A stretch of DNA of 64,000 bases from Gordonia hankookensis (GCF_014673215.1 NZ_JACWMS010000002.1:248001-312000), one strand, 5' to 3'. Positions 17,424-28,627 are shown, counted from the first letter of the stretch. Notes: generated from the sequence alone by a model not told the origin. Numbers and translations: made by a program.

Positions 17424-17939
17424 ATGAGTCACGACAAAGTGATCACCAGGCAGCTCGACATCGATGAGGGCAGCCTGCGGCGGGTGTGGGGCAACTTCGC
17501 GACCGGCGTGGCGGTGATCACCGCCCACGACGGGACGGAACCCATCGGCTTCACCTGCCAATCCGTCGTGTCCGTCTCCTTGACACCGCCGCTCATGTCG
17601 TTCTGCCCGTCCGCGACATCCACGAGCTGGCCTCGGATCCGTGCGATCGGCGAGTTCTGCATCAACATCCTCGCCGACGATCAGCACGAGATGTGCCGCC
17701 AGTTCGCCCGAACCGGGACCGAGAAGTTCCGGGGCGTCGGCTGGCGACCCGGTCTCGCCGGTGCTCCCGCACTCGATGACGCGCTGGCCCACATCGACGC
17801 CCGTCTGGACGCCGAGCACGACGCCGGTGATCACACCATCGTGGTCGCGCGGATCACCGGGTTGTCGGCGCAGGAAGCCAAGGGCCCGTTGCTCTTCTTC
17901 CGGGGTGACCTCGGCACCTTCGGCGATCTCGACGGGTGA
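17424..17939 (+). CDS. hsaB: Flavin reductase component of 3-HSA monooxygenase
   Basis: A 171-residue flavin reductase-like protein (split-barrel FMN-binding fold). Diagnostic parts are VWGNFATGVAVITAHDG, GFTCQSVVSVSLTPPLMSFCPS and NILADDQHEMCRQFA. It supplies reduced flavin to HsaA. A GGAGGA site precedes the ATG. Unlike in M. tuberculosis, where hsaA-hsaB are close, here it is separated from hsaA by about 3.7 kb containing an IclR, a hydrolase and a PadR gene. A strong hairpin follows. Confidence 0.92.
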   Translation: MSHDKVITRQLDIDEGSLRRVWGNFATGVAVITAHDGTEPIGFTCQSVVSVSLTPPLMSFCPSATSTSWPRIRAIGEFCINILADDQHEMCRQFARTGTEKFRGVGWRPGLAGAPALDDALAHIDARLDAEHDAGDHTIVVARITGLSAQEAKGPLLFFRGDLGTFGDLDG

Positions 17940-17943
17940 CCGA

Positions 17944-17979
17944 CGGCGCTCCCCGCTGTGCAACCAACGGGGAGCGCCG
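17944..17979. terminator. Bidirectional hairpin between hsaB and the BVMO gene
   Basis: CGGCGCTCCCC (17944-17954) pairs perfectly with GGGGAGCGCCG (17969-17979) around a 14-base loop. It lies between convergent genes ending at 17939 and 18010. Confidence 0.7.
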
Positions 17980-18009
17980 GTGTGGTCGGTCGATCTGACC
18001 GCGAGCAGG

Positions 18010-19653
18010 TCAGCCGGGTTCGGGCCGGCTACGGATCAACTCGAAGCCGCGGTACCCGTCCGCCGCCACTTGCTCGACGATGTCGCGATATACACCGAAT
18101 CCGCCGACGAACGGCATGAACACCCTGGGCTTTCCCGGGATGTTCGCACCCAGGTACCAGGAGTTCGCCTCGGGCATCAATGTCCGAGCAGCACGCTCCG
18201 AGCACTCCCGGACCCAACCGTCGACCGCGTCGGGCCGGGCCTCGATGGCGTCGGCCCCGACGGAGTCGAGAGCCGTGAGTGCGTCGGCCACCCAATCCAC
18301 GTGAAGTTCGGAGTGCAGCACCATGTTCGCCAGGACCGACGGGCTGCCGGGACCGGTCAGGTTGAACAGGTTGGGGAATCCGGCGACACCCAGACCGAGG
18401 TAGGTTCGCGGTCCTTCGCTCCAGGCCTGCTTCAGGGTCTCCCCATCACGCCCGACGACATTGATCCGTTCCACCGAGCCGGTCATCGCATCGAATCCGG
18501 TGGCCAGCACCAGCGAATCCAGCTCGATAGATCGACCGCCGACGTCGATACCCGAGGGTGTGATCCGGTCGATCGGTGCCGCGCGCACATCGATGAGGTG
18601 CACATTGGGACGGTTGAACGTCTGGAAGTAATTGTCGTCGGTGCAGATCCGCTTCGCACCGATCGGATGGTCGCGGGGGATCAGGAGATCGGCCACCGCC
18701 GGGTCGTCGATCACGGAACGGATCTGCTGCTCCCAGAACTCCTGGGCAGTCCGGTTCGCGTCGAGATCGGTCAACTGGTCCGGGAAGGTCTTGCTGAACA
18801 GCACTCCGCCCAGGAGCCAACGCTTTTCATATGCCTCACGGCGTTCGTCGTCGGACACGTCCAGCGCCGACCGCGGGTGCGGCTGGTGTGGTGAGCCCCC
18901 GCCACTCTCCATCGATCGGCGACGACGCTCCGGGTAGCCGGCCTTGTGGGCCGCCCGCGTCGCGTGGTCGACCGGCACGTTTCCGGCCGGGATGCTGTAG
19001 TTCGGTGTCCGCTGGAAGACATGGAGCTCCGCCGCGGTCTCGGCGATGCGCGGAATCGCCTGTATGCCCGACGATCCCGTACCGATGACCCCGACACGTC
19101 GCCCGGCGAAGTCGACGCCGTCGTGCGGCCACGACGATGTGTGGTGGACATCGCCTGCAAACGATGTCAGGCCGGGGATCTGCGGGATGTTCGCACTCGA
19201 GAGCGGTCCGAGCGCGAGTACACAGAACCTGGCCGACACCTCCTCACCGGTATCGGTCCGCACCAGCCAGCGAAGTGTCGACTCGTCGAGCGTCACGTCG
19301 ATGACCCGGGTGTTCAATGCGATGTCGCGCCGGAGGTCGAATCGGTCCGCCACATGGTTGAGGTATCGGAGGATCTCGGGCTGGGTGGCGTACTTCTCAC
19401 TCCAGTCCCAGTCCTGCTGCAGCTGTTCGTCGAAAGAGTAAGAGTAGTCGACACTCTCGACGTCACAACGCGCGCCAGGATAGCGGTTCCAGTACCAGAC
19501 GCCGCCCACCCCGCCGCCGGCCTCGTAGACCTGGACGGAATGTCCGTCACGTCGGAATCGCTGCAGTGCATACAATCCCGCGATTCCCGCACCGACCACG
19601 ACGACGTCGACGGTACGCACATGTGCGGCTGCTGCTGAGTTGGTGCTCTCCAC
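18010..19653 (-). CDS. Baeyer-Villiger flavin monooxygenase
   Basis: A 547-residue class B flavoprotein. FAD motif GAGIAG at residues 21-26, the RYPGARCD stretch, and the Baeyer-Villiger fingerprint FxGxxxHxxxWP at 165-176 (FAGDVHHTSSWP), followed by the NADPH motif GTGSSG at 191-196. Such enzymes insert oxygen next to a ketone, giving an ester or lactone. In a steroid island a C20 or C17 ketone (progesterone- or androstenedione-like) is a natural guess, but cyclohexanone-type substrates are also possible. Start is GTG 19653 without a strong ribosome site. It is divergent from the KstD-like gene at 19850. Confidence 0.9.
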   Translation of the reverse strand: MESTNSAAAAHVRTVDVVVVGAGIAGLYALQRFRRDGHSVQVYEAGGGVGGVWYWNRYPGARCDVESVDYSYSFDEQLQQDWDWSEKYATQPEILRYLNHVADRFDLRRDIALNTRVIDVTLDESTLRWLVRTDTGEEVSARFCVLALGPLSSANIPQIPGLTSFAGDVHHTSSWPHDGVDFAGRRVGVIGTGSSGIQAIPRIAETAAELHVFQRTPNYSIPAGNVPVDHATRAAHKAGYPERRRRSMESGGGSPHQPHPRSALDVSDDERREAYEKRWLLGGVLFSKTFPDQLTDLDANRTAQEFWEQQIRSVIDDPAVADLLIPRDHPIGAKRICTDDNYFQTFNRPNVHLIDVRAAPIDRITPSGIDVGGRSIELDSLVLATGFDAMTGSVERINVVGRDGETLKQAWSEGPRTYLGLGVAGFPNLFNLTGPGSPSVLANMVLHSELHVDWVADALTALDSVGADAIEARPDAVDGWVRECSERAARTLMPEANSWYLGANIPGKPRVFMPFVGGFGVYRDIVEQVAADGYRGFELIRSRPEPG

Positions 19654-19730
19654 GTGAGTTCGCCTTCCGATCGCTACGTTTCACTGACCGCCGACGCTAG
19701 GATCGCGAGCCCGCCTGCTGCCAGTGGTCC

Positions 19731-19739
19731 TCCCGCTGA
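19731..19739. promoter_or_regulatory. Inverted partial copy of the shared motif
   Basis: TCCCGCTGA is the complement of TCAGCGGGA, the core of the motif before kshA and hsaB. It lies in the 196-base gap between the divergent BVMO and KstD-like genes. A nine-base match alone is weak evidence. Confidence 0.25.
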
Positions 19740-19849
19740 TCGGCACACCCGACGGCGGGCACATCACCCTCCCGATCATCGGGACAACGCACCTCCGCAA
19801 CTCGCCCTGCTCACCTACCGTCGGCAGTGGTTCACAGAAGGGGAACAGC

Positions 19850-21436
19850 ATGCACTGGGACGACGAAGTAGATGTGCTCGTCGCGGGATCGGGTGGCGGA
19901 CTCGCCGGCGCCTACACCGCGGCACGTGAAGGACTGCGTGTGGCCGTGGTCGAGGCCACCGACAAGTTCGGGGGTACCACCGCGTATTCCGGCGGCGGCG
20001 GGATGTGGTTCCCGTGTAACCCGGCATTGCGCCGAGCAGGCACCGACGACACCCTCGATGCGGCACTCGAATACTTCCACGCCGTGGTCGGCGATCGCAC
20101 TCCGGCCGATGTCCAGCAGACCTACATCCGTCGCGGATCCGACGTGATCGAGTACCTGGAGAGCGACCCCGCATTCGCCTTCGAGATGTTCCCCTGGCCC
20201 GACTATTTCGGGAAAGCACCGGCCGCTCGGCTCGACGGTCAGCGCCACATCACTCCCGTACCTCTGCCCGCGTCGGAACTCGGCGACCTACGTGACTCGT
20301 TGCGCGGACCGCTCGACACCGATCGGCTCGGCGCGCCACCGCCGGATCTGCTCATCGGCGGACAAGCGCTCATCGGACGATTCCTCAAGGCCATCAGCCG
20401 GTTCCCCAATGCGTCACTGCACCTCGACTCGCCACTGGTCGACCTCGTCGTCGAGGACGGTTCGGTGGTCGGGGCGATCGTCGAACACGACGGGACCCGC
20501 CGCGCGATCCGGACCTTCCGTGGCGTGCTGCTGGCTGCCGGTGGTTTCGAGCAGAACGCCGAGATGCGTGATCGGTTCGGGGTTCCCGGCTCGGCGCGCG
20601 ACACGATGGGCCCGTGGGGGAATCTGGGCCGCGCACACCAGGCCGCGATCACCGCGGGCGCAGACCTCGACCTCATGGATCAGGCGTGGTGGTCGCCCGG
20701 GATGACCCATCCGGACGGGCGCTCGGCGTTTGCGTTGTGGTTCACCGGCGGCATCTTCGTGAATCAGCATGGGCAGCGATTCGTCAACGAGTCCGCACCG
20801 TATGACCGACTGGGCCGCGAGGTCATCGAGTACCTCGAACAGGAATCGCTGACTCTGCCGTTCTGGATGGTCTACGACGACAAGGAAGGTGTGGTCCCGC
20901 CGGTCAAGGCGTCCAACGTGTCCATGGTGGAGACCGAGGACTACGAGTCAGCAGGACTGTGGCACTCCGCCGACACGCTGGAGGAACTCGCCGCCAAGAT
21001 CGGTGTCGACCCGGCGGGACTCGTGGCGACCGTCGAACGCTTCAACAAGTTCGTGGCCGACGGCGTCGATCCGGACTTCGGCCGAGGCGACGAAGCGTAC
21101 GACCGCGCGTTCTCCGGCGGGGAGCCGCCGATGGTGCCGCTCGATCAGCCGCCCTATCACGCAGCAGCCTTCGGAATCTCCGACCTCGGCACCAAGGGCG
21201 GAGTGCGCACCGACAGCGCCGGAGCCGCCCTCGACACAACGGGCCGACGAATCGGTGGCCTCTACGCCGCGGGCAACACGATGGCCGCGGTGAGCGGGAC
21301 AACCTATCCGGGCGGCGGCAACCCCATCGGCGCCTCGGTCCTGTTCAGTCACCTCGCCGTGCTCGACATGCTCTCCCGCACCGGAGATCCCGACCCCGAC
21401 ATCACGATCTCGAGGAGTTCCGATGAATCCGAATGA
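19850..21436 (+). CDS. 3-ketosteroid delta-1-dehydrogenase-like flavoprotein
   Basis: ATG 19850 follows GAAGGGGAA; the frame is open upstream without conservation. The 528-residue protein has the FAD motif VAGSGGGLAG near residue 12-20 and the FGGTTAYSGGGGMW motif of the KstD family. Tyrosines matching the three KstD catalytic ones are visible in PWPDYFGK, NESAPYDRLG and TTYPGGGNPIG. KstD enzymes remove two hydrogens across C1-C2 of a 3-ketosteroid. The sequence differs from the canonical kstD at 32863 (PIG instead of TIG, shorter), so it is probably a paralogue with another steroid preference. It overlaps the KSI gene by 14 bases, implying translational coupling. Confidence 0.85.
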   Translation: MHWDDEVDVLVAGSGGGLAGAYTAAREGLRVAVVEATDKFGGTTAYSGGGGMWFPCNPALRRAGTDDTLDAALEYFHAVVGDRTPADVQQTYIRRGSDVIEYLESDPAFAFEMFPWPDYFGKAPAARLDGQRHITPVPLPASELGDLRDSLRGPLDTDRLGAPPPDLLIGGQALIGRFLKAISRFPNASLHLDSPLVDLVVEDGSVVGAIVEHDGTRRAIRTFRGVLLAAGGFEQNAEMRDRFGVPGSARDTMGPWGNLGRAHQAAITAGADLDLMDQAWWSPGMTHPDGRSAFALWFTGGIFVNQHGQRFVNESAPYDRLGREVIEYLEQESLTLPFWMVYDDKEGVVPPVKASNVSMVETEDYESAGLWHSADTLEELAAKIGVDPAGLVATVERFNKFVADGVDPDFGRGDEAYDRAFSGGEPPMVPLDQPPYHAAAFGISDLGTKGGVRTDSAGAALDTTGRRIGGLYAAGNTMAAVSGTTYPGGGNPIGASVLFSHLAVLDMLSRTGDPDPDITISRSSDESE

Positions 21437-21800
21437 CCTGATCCGCTCTCGGGTCCTGCAATATCTGTCGGCGATCGGAGCCGGAACGGCCGCAGACATC
21501 GCTGCCCTCTACGCCGACGACGCCACCGTCGAGGACCCCGTGGGTTCCGACATCCGAGCCGGCCGAACGGCGATCGAAGAATTCTACGGCGCGCTCAGTG
21601 GCGCCGACTGCGACGCCGAACTCCTCACCCTGCGCGTGTCCGGCAACACCGCTGCATTCGGATTCCGCGTCACCACACGCACTCCCGACCAGGTCATCGT
21701 CGTCGAACCCATCGACATCATGACGTTCGACGACGACGCCCAGATCACCAGCATGCGTGCGATCTGGGGGCCCGACGACCTGACCATCAAGAACCGATAG
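21423..21800 (+). CDS. ksi: Steroid delta-5-isomerase (ketosteroid isomerase)
   Basis: A 125-residue NTF2-fold protein, exactly the length of the Comamonas testosteroni enzyme and clearly alignable to it. The catalytic residues are in place: Tyr14 (VLQYLSAIGAG), Asp38 (ATVEDPVGS) and Asp98 (EPIDIMTF), equivalent to Tyr14, Asp38 and Asp99. It moves the C5-C6 double bond of 3-oxo-delta-5 steroids into conjugation at C4-C5 by proton transfer. The first codons overlap the end of the upstream KstD-like gene and the next KstD-like gene starts 12 bases on. This is one of the clearest functional calls in the window. Confidence 0.93.
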   Translation: MNPNDLIRSRVLQYLSAIGAGTAADIAALYADDATVEDPVGSDIRAGRTAIEEFYGALSGADCDAELLTLRVSGNTAAFGFRVTTRTPDQVIVVEPIDIMTFDDDAQITSMRAIWGPDDLTIKNR

Positions 21801-21811
21801 AGAGACCGGAC

Positions 21812-23476
21812 ATGACCACAGATGACCTGAAGTGGGATCGCGACGTCGATTTCGTCGTCGTCGGGAGCGGGGCCGGCGGGCTCACCGGTGCCCTGGCCGC
21901 CGCCGCGGAAGGACTGGACACACTCATCATCGAGAAGGCCTCGGTCTTCGGCGGAAGCACGGCACTGTCAGGCGGCGGGGTCTGGATTCCGAACAACGCA
22001 ACGCTCCGCCGCGAGGGGATCGTCGATTCACGCGAGAGTGTCCGCGCGTATCTCGACGCCGTCGTCGGCGACCGGGTTCCCTCGGCCAACGTCGACGCCT
22101 TCATCGACGAGGGACCGCGAATGGTCGAATTCCTGGAGAAGACCAGCTCACACATGCGTTTCCAGTGGTGTCCGGGGTACTCCGACTATCATCCGGAGCG
22201 GCCCGGCGGTCGTCCGGAGGGCCGGTCGATCGAGCCACTGCCTGTCGATCTCAGGCAACTCGGCGAGGACGAGGACCGGTTGCGCCCGGCCGCCCTGGCC
22301 ACGCCTCCCGGACTGTTCATCACGTCGAAGGACTTCGTCGCGCTCAACATGGTGATGCGCACCTGGAAGGGCAGACGTACCGCGTTGATGACGGGGCTCC
22401 GGGCAATCAAAGCGGTTGTCCTGCGACGTCATATGGACACGCTCGGCCGGGCACTCGTGGCCCGGCTCCGACTGGCGCTGAAGGATGCCGGCGTGCCGCT
22501 GCTCCTCGACACACCCTTGCAGTCACTCATCACCGACGCATCCGGCGGCGTGATCGGCGTCGTCGCCGACCATCGCGGCGAACAGATCCGCATCCGGGCG
22601 CGTGCCGGAGTGCTGCTGGCGACCGGAGGTTTCGAACACAACGACGAGATGCGCAAACGCCATCTGCCGTCCGGAGGCCAGGACGACTACAGCGCGGCGT
22701 CGAACGACAACACGGGAGACGGGATCGTCGCAGGCGTCGACGTCGGTGCCGCGGTGGACCTCATGGATGACGCCTGGTGGATGCCGTCCTTCCAACGCCC
22801 CGACGGCATCAACCAGGTCCTGGTGTCCGAGCGATCGATTCCGCGTTCGATCATCGTCGATCAATACGGCCGACGGTTCACCAACGAGGCGGCGCCCTAC
22901 GTGACGTTCGTACACGCGCAGCTGGCCGGCGGTCACGAACCGACCTGGTTCATCTTCGATCGCACCGCGAAGAACCGGTACCCGGTCGGCGGCATCATGC
23001 CCGGACAATCGTTCCCCGCCGACTGGTCACAGAGCGGTCTCCTGGTGAAGGCGAGCACCCTCGGCGAGCTCGCGCTCGCCATCGGCGTCGACCCGGCCAC
23101 CTTCACCGGAACCGTCGAGCGCTACAACGGTTTTGCCCGCAGTGGCAAGGATCTCGATCATGGCAGGGGCGACAGCGCGTACGACAACTACTACGGCGAC
23201 CCCAGTCTCGACCACCCCACACTCGACGTTCTCGATCGCGGCCCGTTCTATGCGCTCCGCATGCGGGCCGGCGACCTCGGCACCAAGGGAGGTCTCGTGT
23301 ACAACGCCGACGCACAGGTCCTCCGCGACGACCGAACCGTCATCGACGGCCTGTTCGCGACCGGCAACACCTCGGCCGCGGTGATGGGCAACGACTATGC
23401 GGGCGCAGGCGCAACCATCGGCCCGGCCATGGTCTTCGGCTACGTCGCCGCGCGGCGCGCCGCCGCCGACCGCTGA
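21812..23476 (+). CDS. 3-ketosteroid delta-1-dehydrogenase-like flavoprotein
   Basis: A 554-residue KstD-family protein. FAD motif VVGSGAGGLTG at 17-27; FGGSTALSGGGVWIPNNA; tyrosines matching the catalytic triad in GYSDYHPERPGG, NEAAPYVTF and GNDYAGAGATIG. All signature residues of delta-1 dehydrogenation are kept, so it should be active. It is nearer to the canonical kstD (32863) than the 19850 paralogue is. It follows KSI closely in the same plus-strand unit, which continues through the small gene, an SDR, hsaD and kst4D. Having three KstD-like genes within 15 kb suggests separate substrate ranges. Confidence 0.87.
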   Translation: MTTDDLKWDRDVDFVVVGSGAGGLTGALAAAAEGLDTLIIEKASVFGGSTALSGGGVWIPNNATLRREGIVDSRESVRAYLDAVVGDRVPSANVDAFIDEGPRMVEFLEKTSSHMRFQWCPGYSDYHPERPGGRPEGRSIEPLPVDLRQLGEDEDRLRPAALATPPGLFITSKDFVALNMVMRTWKGRRTALMTGLRAIKAVVLRRHMDTLGRALVARLRLALKDAGVPLLLDTPLQSLITDASGGVIGVVADHRGEQIRIRARAGVLLATGGFEHNDEMRKRHLPSGGQDDYSAASNDNTGDGIVAGVDVGAAVDLMDDAWWMPSFQRPDGINQVLVSERSIPRSIIVDQYGRRFTNEAAPYVTFVHAQLAGGHEPTWFIFDRTAKNRYPVGGIMPGQSFPADWSQSGLLVKASTLGELALAIGVDPATFTGTVERYNGFARSGKDLDHGRGDSAYDNYYGDPSLDHPTLDVLDRGPFYALRMRAGDLGTKGGLVYNADAQVLRDDRTVIDGLFATGNTSAAVMGNDYAGAGATIGPAMVFGYVAARRAAADR

Positions 23477-23484
23477 GGCCTGCT

Positions 23485-25467
<1,983 letters not shown>

Positions 25468-25494
25468 CGAGAGCTATCCCGCAGGAGGCCAGGC

Positions 25495-26964
25495 ATGCAC
25501 GCCACGACCAGATCCGTCCGACCGCTGGCAGCATCCGAGGTCGACGAGTTCACCCACGAAACCGACGTGCTGGTGATCGGATTCGGCTGTGCCGGTGCGG
25601 CCGCCGCCCTCGAGGCCGACACCGCCGGCGCCCGCACAATCCTCCTCGAGCGGCAGAGCGGTGGCGGAGGATCGGCCGCGTTGTCCGGCGGCGAGATCTA
25701 TCTGGGTGGCGGAACCGGGATCCAGCAGGCGTGCGGATTCACCGATACGCCTGCGGAAATGGAGAAGTTCCTGCTCGCGGCCCTAGGCCCGGACGCCGAC
25801 GCCGACAAGGTCCGCCACTACTGCCACGGCAGTGTCGAGCACTACGAATGGCTGGTCGCACAGGGCGTTCCGTTCACGCCGTCGCTGTGGGACTCACCCA
25901 CCTGGGTCCCACCGACCGACGACGGCCTGATGTGGATGGGAGAGAACGCGTATCCCTTCTGTGACCTCGCGACACCGGCACCGCGCGGTCACCGCGTCAC
26001 GTCGGATGGCTTCGGCGGCAAGGTCCTGATGGCGGTGCTCAGTGACGCGATCGCGGCATCGGGAGTGGCCGTCCACACCGATACCGCGGTCCAACGACTC
26101 ATGGTCGAGGGCGATCGCGTCGTCGGCGTATCCGCCCGTCATTTCGGCGAGACCGTCACCTACCGGGCGCGACGCGGGGTCGTGATCACCACCGGCGGAT
26201 TCGCGGACAACACCGCGATGCTCGCTCAGCACGCCCCACAGCTCGTCAGCCTGGGCGTGAACAGCGACGGCGGCGACGACGGTCGCGGTATCCGGATGGC
26301 ACAGGCCGCCGGTGCCGCGATCCGACACATGTCGGCCGGCCAGGTCGGCATCTCGTTGATCCCCGGAATGATGGTCCGCGGAATGATCGTGAACGAACTG
26401 GGCCAACGCTTCATCAACGAGGACGTGTACCCCGGCCTGGTCGGTCAGGCCGCTCTGTTCAAGCACGGATTGCGGGTCTGGGTGATTCTCGACGAGAAAG
26501 GGTACGAGGAGGTCCCGGAGAACGAGAGATGGGGTGTGGTACCTCATTTCGTCGCCGAGTCCGTCTCGGAGCTCGAACGCGAGGTCGGCATGCCCGACGG
26601 AGCCCTGCAGAACACCGTGGCCGAGTACAACCGGTATGCCGGTGAGGGCATCGATCCCTACTTCCACAAGTCTGCGCGGTGGCTACGGCCATTGCAGGCT
26701 CCATTCGCCGCCATCGACGTCCGCAAGGGCATCGCCCCACCGGAATACGGAGCCGCCGGTGGCGGTGGTGCAGAGGTCTTCACCCTCGGGGGCCTGTGCA
26801 CCACGGTCGACGGCGCGGTTCTGGATCTCGACGGAGAGGCGATACCAGGACTCTTCGCGGCCGGGCGCGCGACGTCGGGGCTGCACTCCTGGGGCTACAT
26901 CAGTGGCACCTCGCTGGGCGACGGCACGTTCTTCGGCCGACGCGCAGGCGCCGCTGCCTCCTGA
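25495..26964 (+). CDS. kst4D: 3-ketosteroid delta-4-(5-alpha)-dehydrogenase-like flavoprotein
   Basis: A 489-residue FAD enzyme. FAD motif VIGFGCAGAAAA near 27-38. The C-terminal active-site stretch HSWGYISGTSLGDG gives Tyr468 and Ser470, matching Tyr466 and Ser468 reported for Rhodococcus Kst4D, and a Tyr in EDVYPG at 312 may be the third residue (Tyr319 there). Kst4D introduces the C4-C5 double bond into 5-alpha-reduced 3-ketosteroids. With KSI in the same unit, both 5-alpha and delta-5 steroids could be brought to the 4-ene-3-one. It is the last gene before a convergent MFS transporter. The residue match is from memory, so another fumarate-reductase-like oxidoreductase remains possible. 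Confidence 0.8.
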   Translation: MHATTRSVRPLAASEVDEFTHETDVLVIGFGCAGAAAALEADTAGARTILLERQSGGGGSAALSGGEIYLGGGTGIQQACGFTDTPAEMEKFLLAALGPDADADKVRHYCHGSVEHYEWLVAQGVPFTPSLWDSPTWVPPTDDGLMWMGENAYPFCDLATPAPRGHRVTSDGFGGKVLMAVLSDAIAASGVAVHTDTAVQRLMVEGDRVVGVSARHFGETVTYRARRGVVITTGGFADNTAMLAQHAPQLVSLGVNSDGGDDGRGIRMAQAAGAAIRHMSAGQVGISLIPGMMVRGMIVNELGQRFINEDVYPGLVGQAALFKHGLRVWVILDEKGYEEVPENERWGVVPHFVAESVSELEREVGMPDGALQNTVAEYNRYAGEGIDPYFHKSARWLRPLQAPFAAIDVRKGIAPPEYGAAGGGGAEVFTLGGLCTTVDGAVLDLDGEAIPGLFAAGRATSGLHSWGYISGTSLGDGTFFGRRAGAAAS

Positions 26965-27026
26965 GACACGACGTCGCTCCTCCATCCCGAACACTCTCCC
27001 TCGATCGAAGCAGCGGGAACGAAACA

Positions 27027-27112
27027 CCACACGGTGTCGCGTATCCGACGCCCACCCATATCACGGTCCTTCGACCCTTCGTGAGTGGTGCACGATACGC
27101 GACACCGTATGG
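27027..27112. repeat. Long inverted repeat between convergent genes
   Basis: ACGGTGTCGCGTATC (27031-27045) is inverted perfectly at 27094-27108; with flanks the arms are 19 bases with one mismatch. The 48-base interior holds a smaller imperfect dyad (CACGGTCCTTCG / CTTCGTGAG). It lies between kst4D and the MFS gene, so it could be a two-way terminator, but it is longer and less GC-biased than the other terminators here and could be a mobile-repeat remnant. Confidence 0.7.
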
Positions 27113-27124
27113 CGTCGTTGCCGA

Positions 27125-28627
27125 TCAGGCAGCGCCCAGAACTCCAGCGGTCTCGGCGATTTCGTCAGTCGCGCGTCGTGGCATGGCGAGCGCTGTCAGC
27201 GCGCCGACCACCGAGACGATCGCACCGATCACGAAGGCCACCGTGAACCCGTCCGAGTCATAGAACGTGGCGCCTTGCGCAACCATCGCCACGTGCGAAT
27301 TGTTCAGCACGGTGAACGCGACCACCGACAGCACCGCCGGGAAGATGCTCTGACTCACCGCAACGATGCTGGCCGTACTCGCCTGCAGCGTTGGTGACAC
27401 GGCCTCGATCACCAGGTTCGGCACGGCCGCATACGACATACCCTGTCCCAGGCCGAGAATCACCGCTCCCAGGATGATCGTCGACTTCTCCGAATGGTTG
27501 AACGCCACCACGAGCATGCCGATCGCCATCAAGGAGAGGCCCGCGAGCATGAGCAGCCGCGGAGCGAATCCGCGGCTCACCAACACACCGACGAGCAGTC
27601 CGCCTGCCACGATTGCGATCACCATCGGCAGCTGGAACAGCGCGAAATCCTCAGCCGACAGACCCCAGCCGTACCCGAGTCCCATGATGCCGGGAACCAT
27701 CACCATCATCGGCAACAGAACCGCGAACAGCCCGGAGATCCCATAGGCGACACCGGCACTGATGGTCGTGAGATACACCGGACGACGACGCAGAACGTCC
27801 AGATCGACCAGCGGCGCGGCAACTGTTCTCGCCGACACCAGCCATGCCATGAGCAACGCGGCCCCACCGAGGAGGTAGGTGAGGGTCGATGCTGCGGTCC
27901 AGCCCCAGGACGGCCCGAAGCTGACGCCGACCAGCACTCCGGCCAGGCCCGCACCGAGCAGCACCGCGCCGACCAGGTCGACGGTTGTCCGCACCCTCAG
28001 CGGCGACTCGTCGACCGTGACCAGGATCGCGAAGCCGATCGCGACCACCACGGCGAAGAGAAACCAGAAGATGCTGCGGAATCCGAAGTCGTCGATCAGC
28101 CAGCCGGTGAGGAACGGCGCAGGCACCGCAACCAGGCCCATCCCGGTCGTCGCGATGCTGACCGCCAGTGCGACGGCTTTCGGCGGGAACACATCTCGGA
28201 TCAACGAATAGCCGAGAAACAGGCACGGGACGAGGAATCCGGCCAATGCACGGCCGGCGATCATCACGCCGTACGAGGGTGCGATCGCCGACAACAGGCA
28301 TCCGGCCGCGGCGAGAGCGACACAGGCGAGCAGGAGCCGCCGCTTGCCGAACATGTCCGAGAGGCGACCGATGACGGGCGCCGTGACCGCGCCGGTGAGC
28401 AGGAATGCTGTGAGCAGCCAGGCCCCCTGAGTCGTCTGATAATGCGTGACGATGAACGGTAGTGCCGTCGAGATCATCAGATAGCTGATCGCGAGGACCT
28501 CCAGCAACAGCACGATGGACACGAGACCGAGCACGAGCCGGGGCGTCCAGACGCGCTGATGGTCGTCCGATGTCGTCGCGCCAGGCGTGACGCTCGAGCC
28601 CTCGCTCGGAGTGGGTTGTACAGGCAT
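27125..28627 (-). CDS. MFS transporter, 14-helix DHA2 type
   Basis: A 500-residue membrane protein with about fourteen hydrophobic segments (first at residue 30-50). DHA2-type motifs are present: GRLSDMFGKRRLL in the first loop, GRALAGFLVPCLF and GYSLIRDVFPP. These proton-driven pumps usually export drugs or hydrophobic compounds; in a steroid island it may export inhibitory intermediates or move substrates. A GGAAGG site precedes ATG 28627. It is convergent with kst4D and upstream of nothing on its strand but two SDR genes ending at 28898. Confidence 0.9.
   Translation of the reverse strand: MPVQPTPSEGSSVTPGATTSDDHQRVWTPRLVLGLVSIVLLLEVLAISYLMISTALPFIVTHYQTTQGAWLLTAFLLTGAVTAPVIGRLSDMFGKRRLLLACVALAAAGCLLSAIAPSYGVMIAGRALAGFLVPCLFLGYSLIRDVFPPKAVALAVSIATTGMGLVAVPAPFLTGWLIDDFGFRSIFWFLFAVVVAIGFAILVTVDESPLRVRTTVDLVGAVLLGAGLAGVLVGVSFGPSWGWTAASTLTYLLGGAALLMAWLVSARTVAAPLVDLDVLRRRPVYLTTISAGVAYGISGLFAVLLPMMVMVPGIMGLGYGWGLSAEDFALFQLPMVIAIVAGGLLVGVLVSRGFAPRLLMLAGLSLMAIGMLVVAFNHSEKSTIILGAVILGLGQGMSYAAVPNLVIEAVSPTLQASTASIVAVSQSIFPAVLSVVAFTVLNNSHVAMVAQGATFYDSDGFTVAFVIGAIVSVVGALTALAMPRRATDEIAETAGVLGAA

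Noticed and set aside
27494-28462. Open frame antisense to the MFS gene
   Set aside because: Highly charged, low-complexity translation typical of a complement of a membrane-protein gene.
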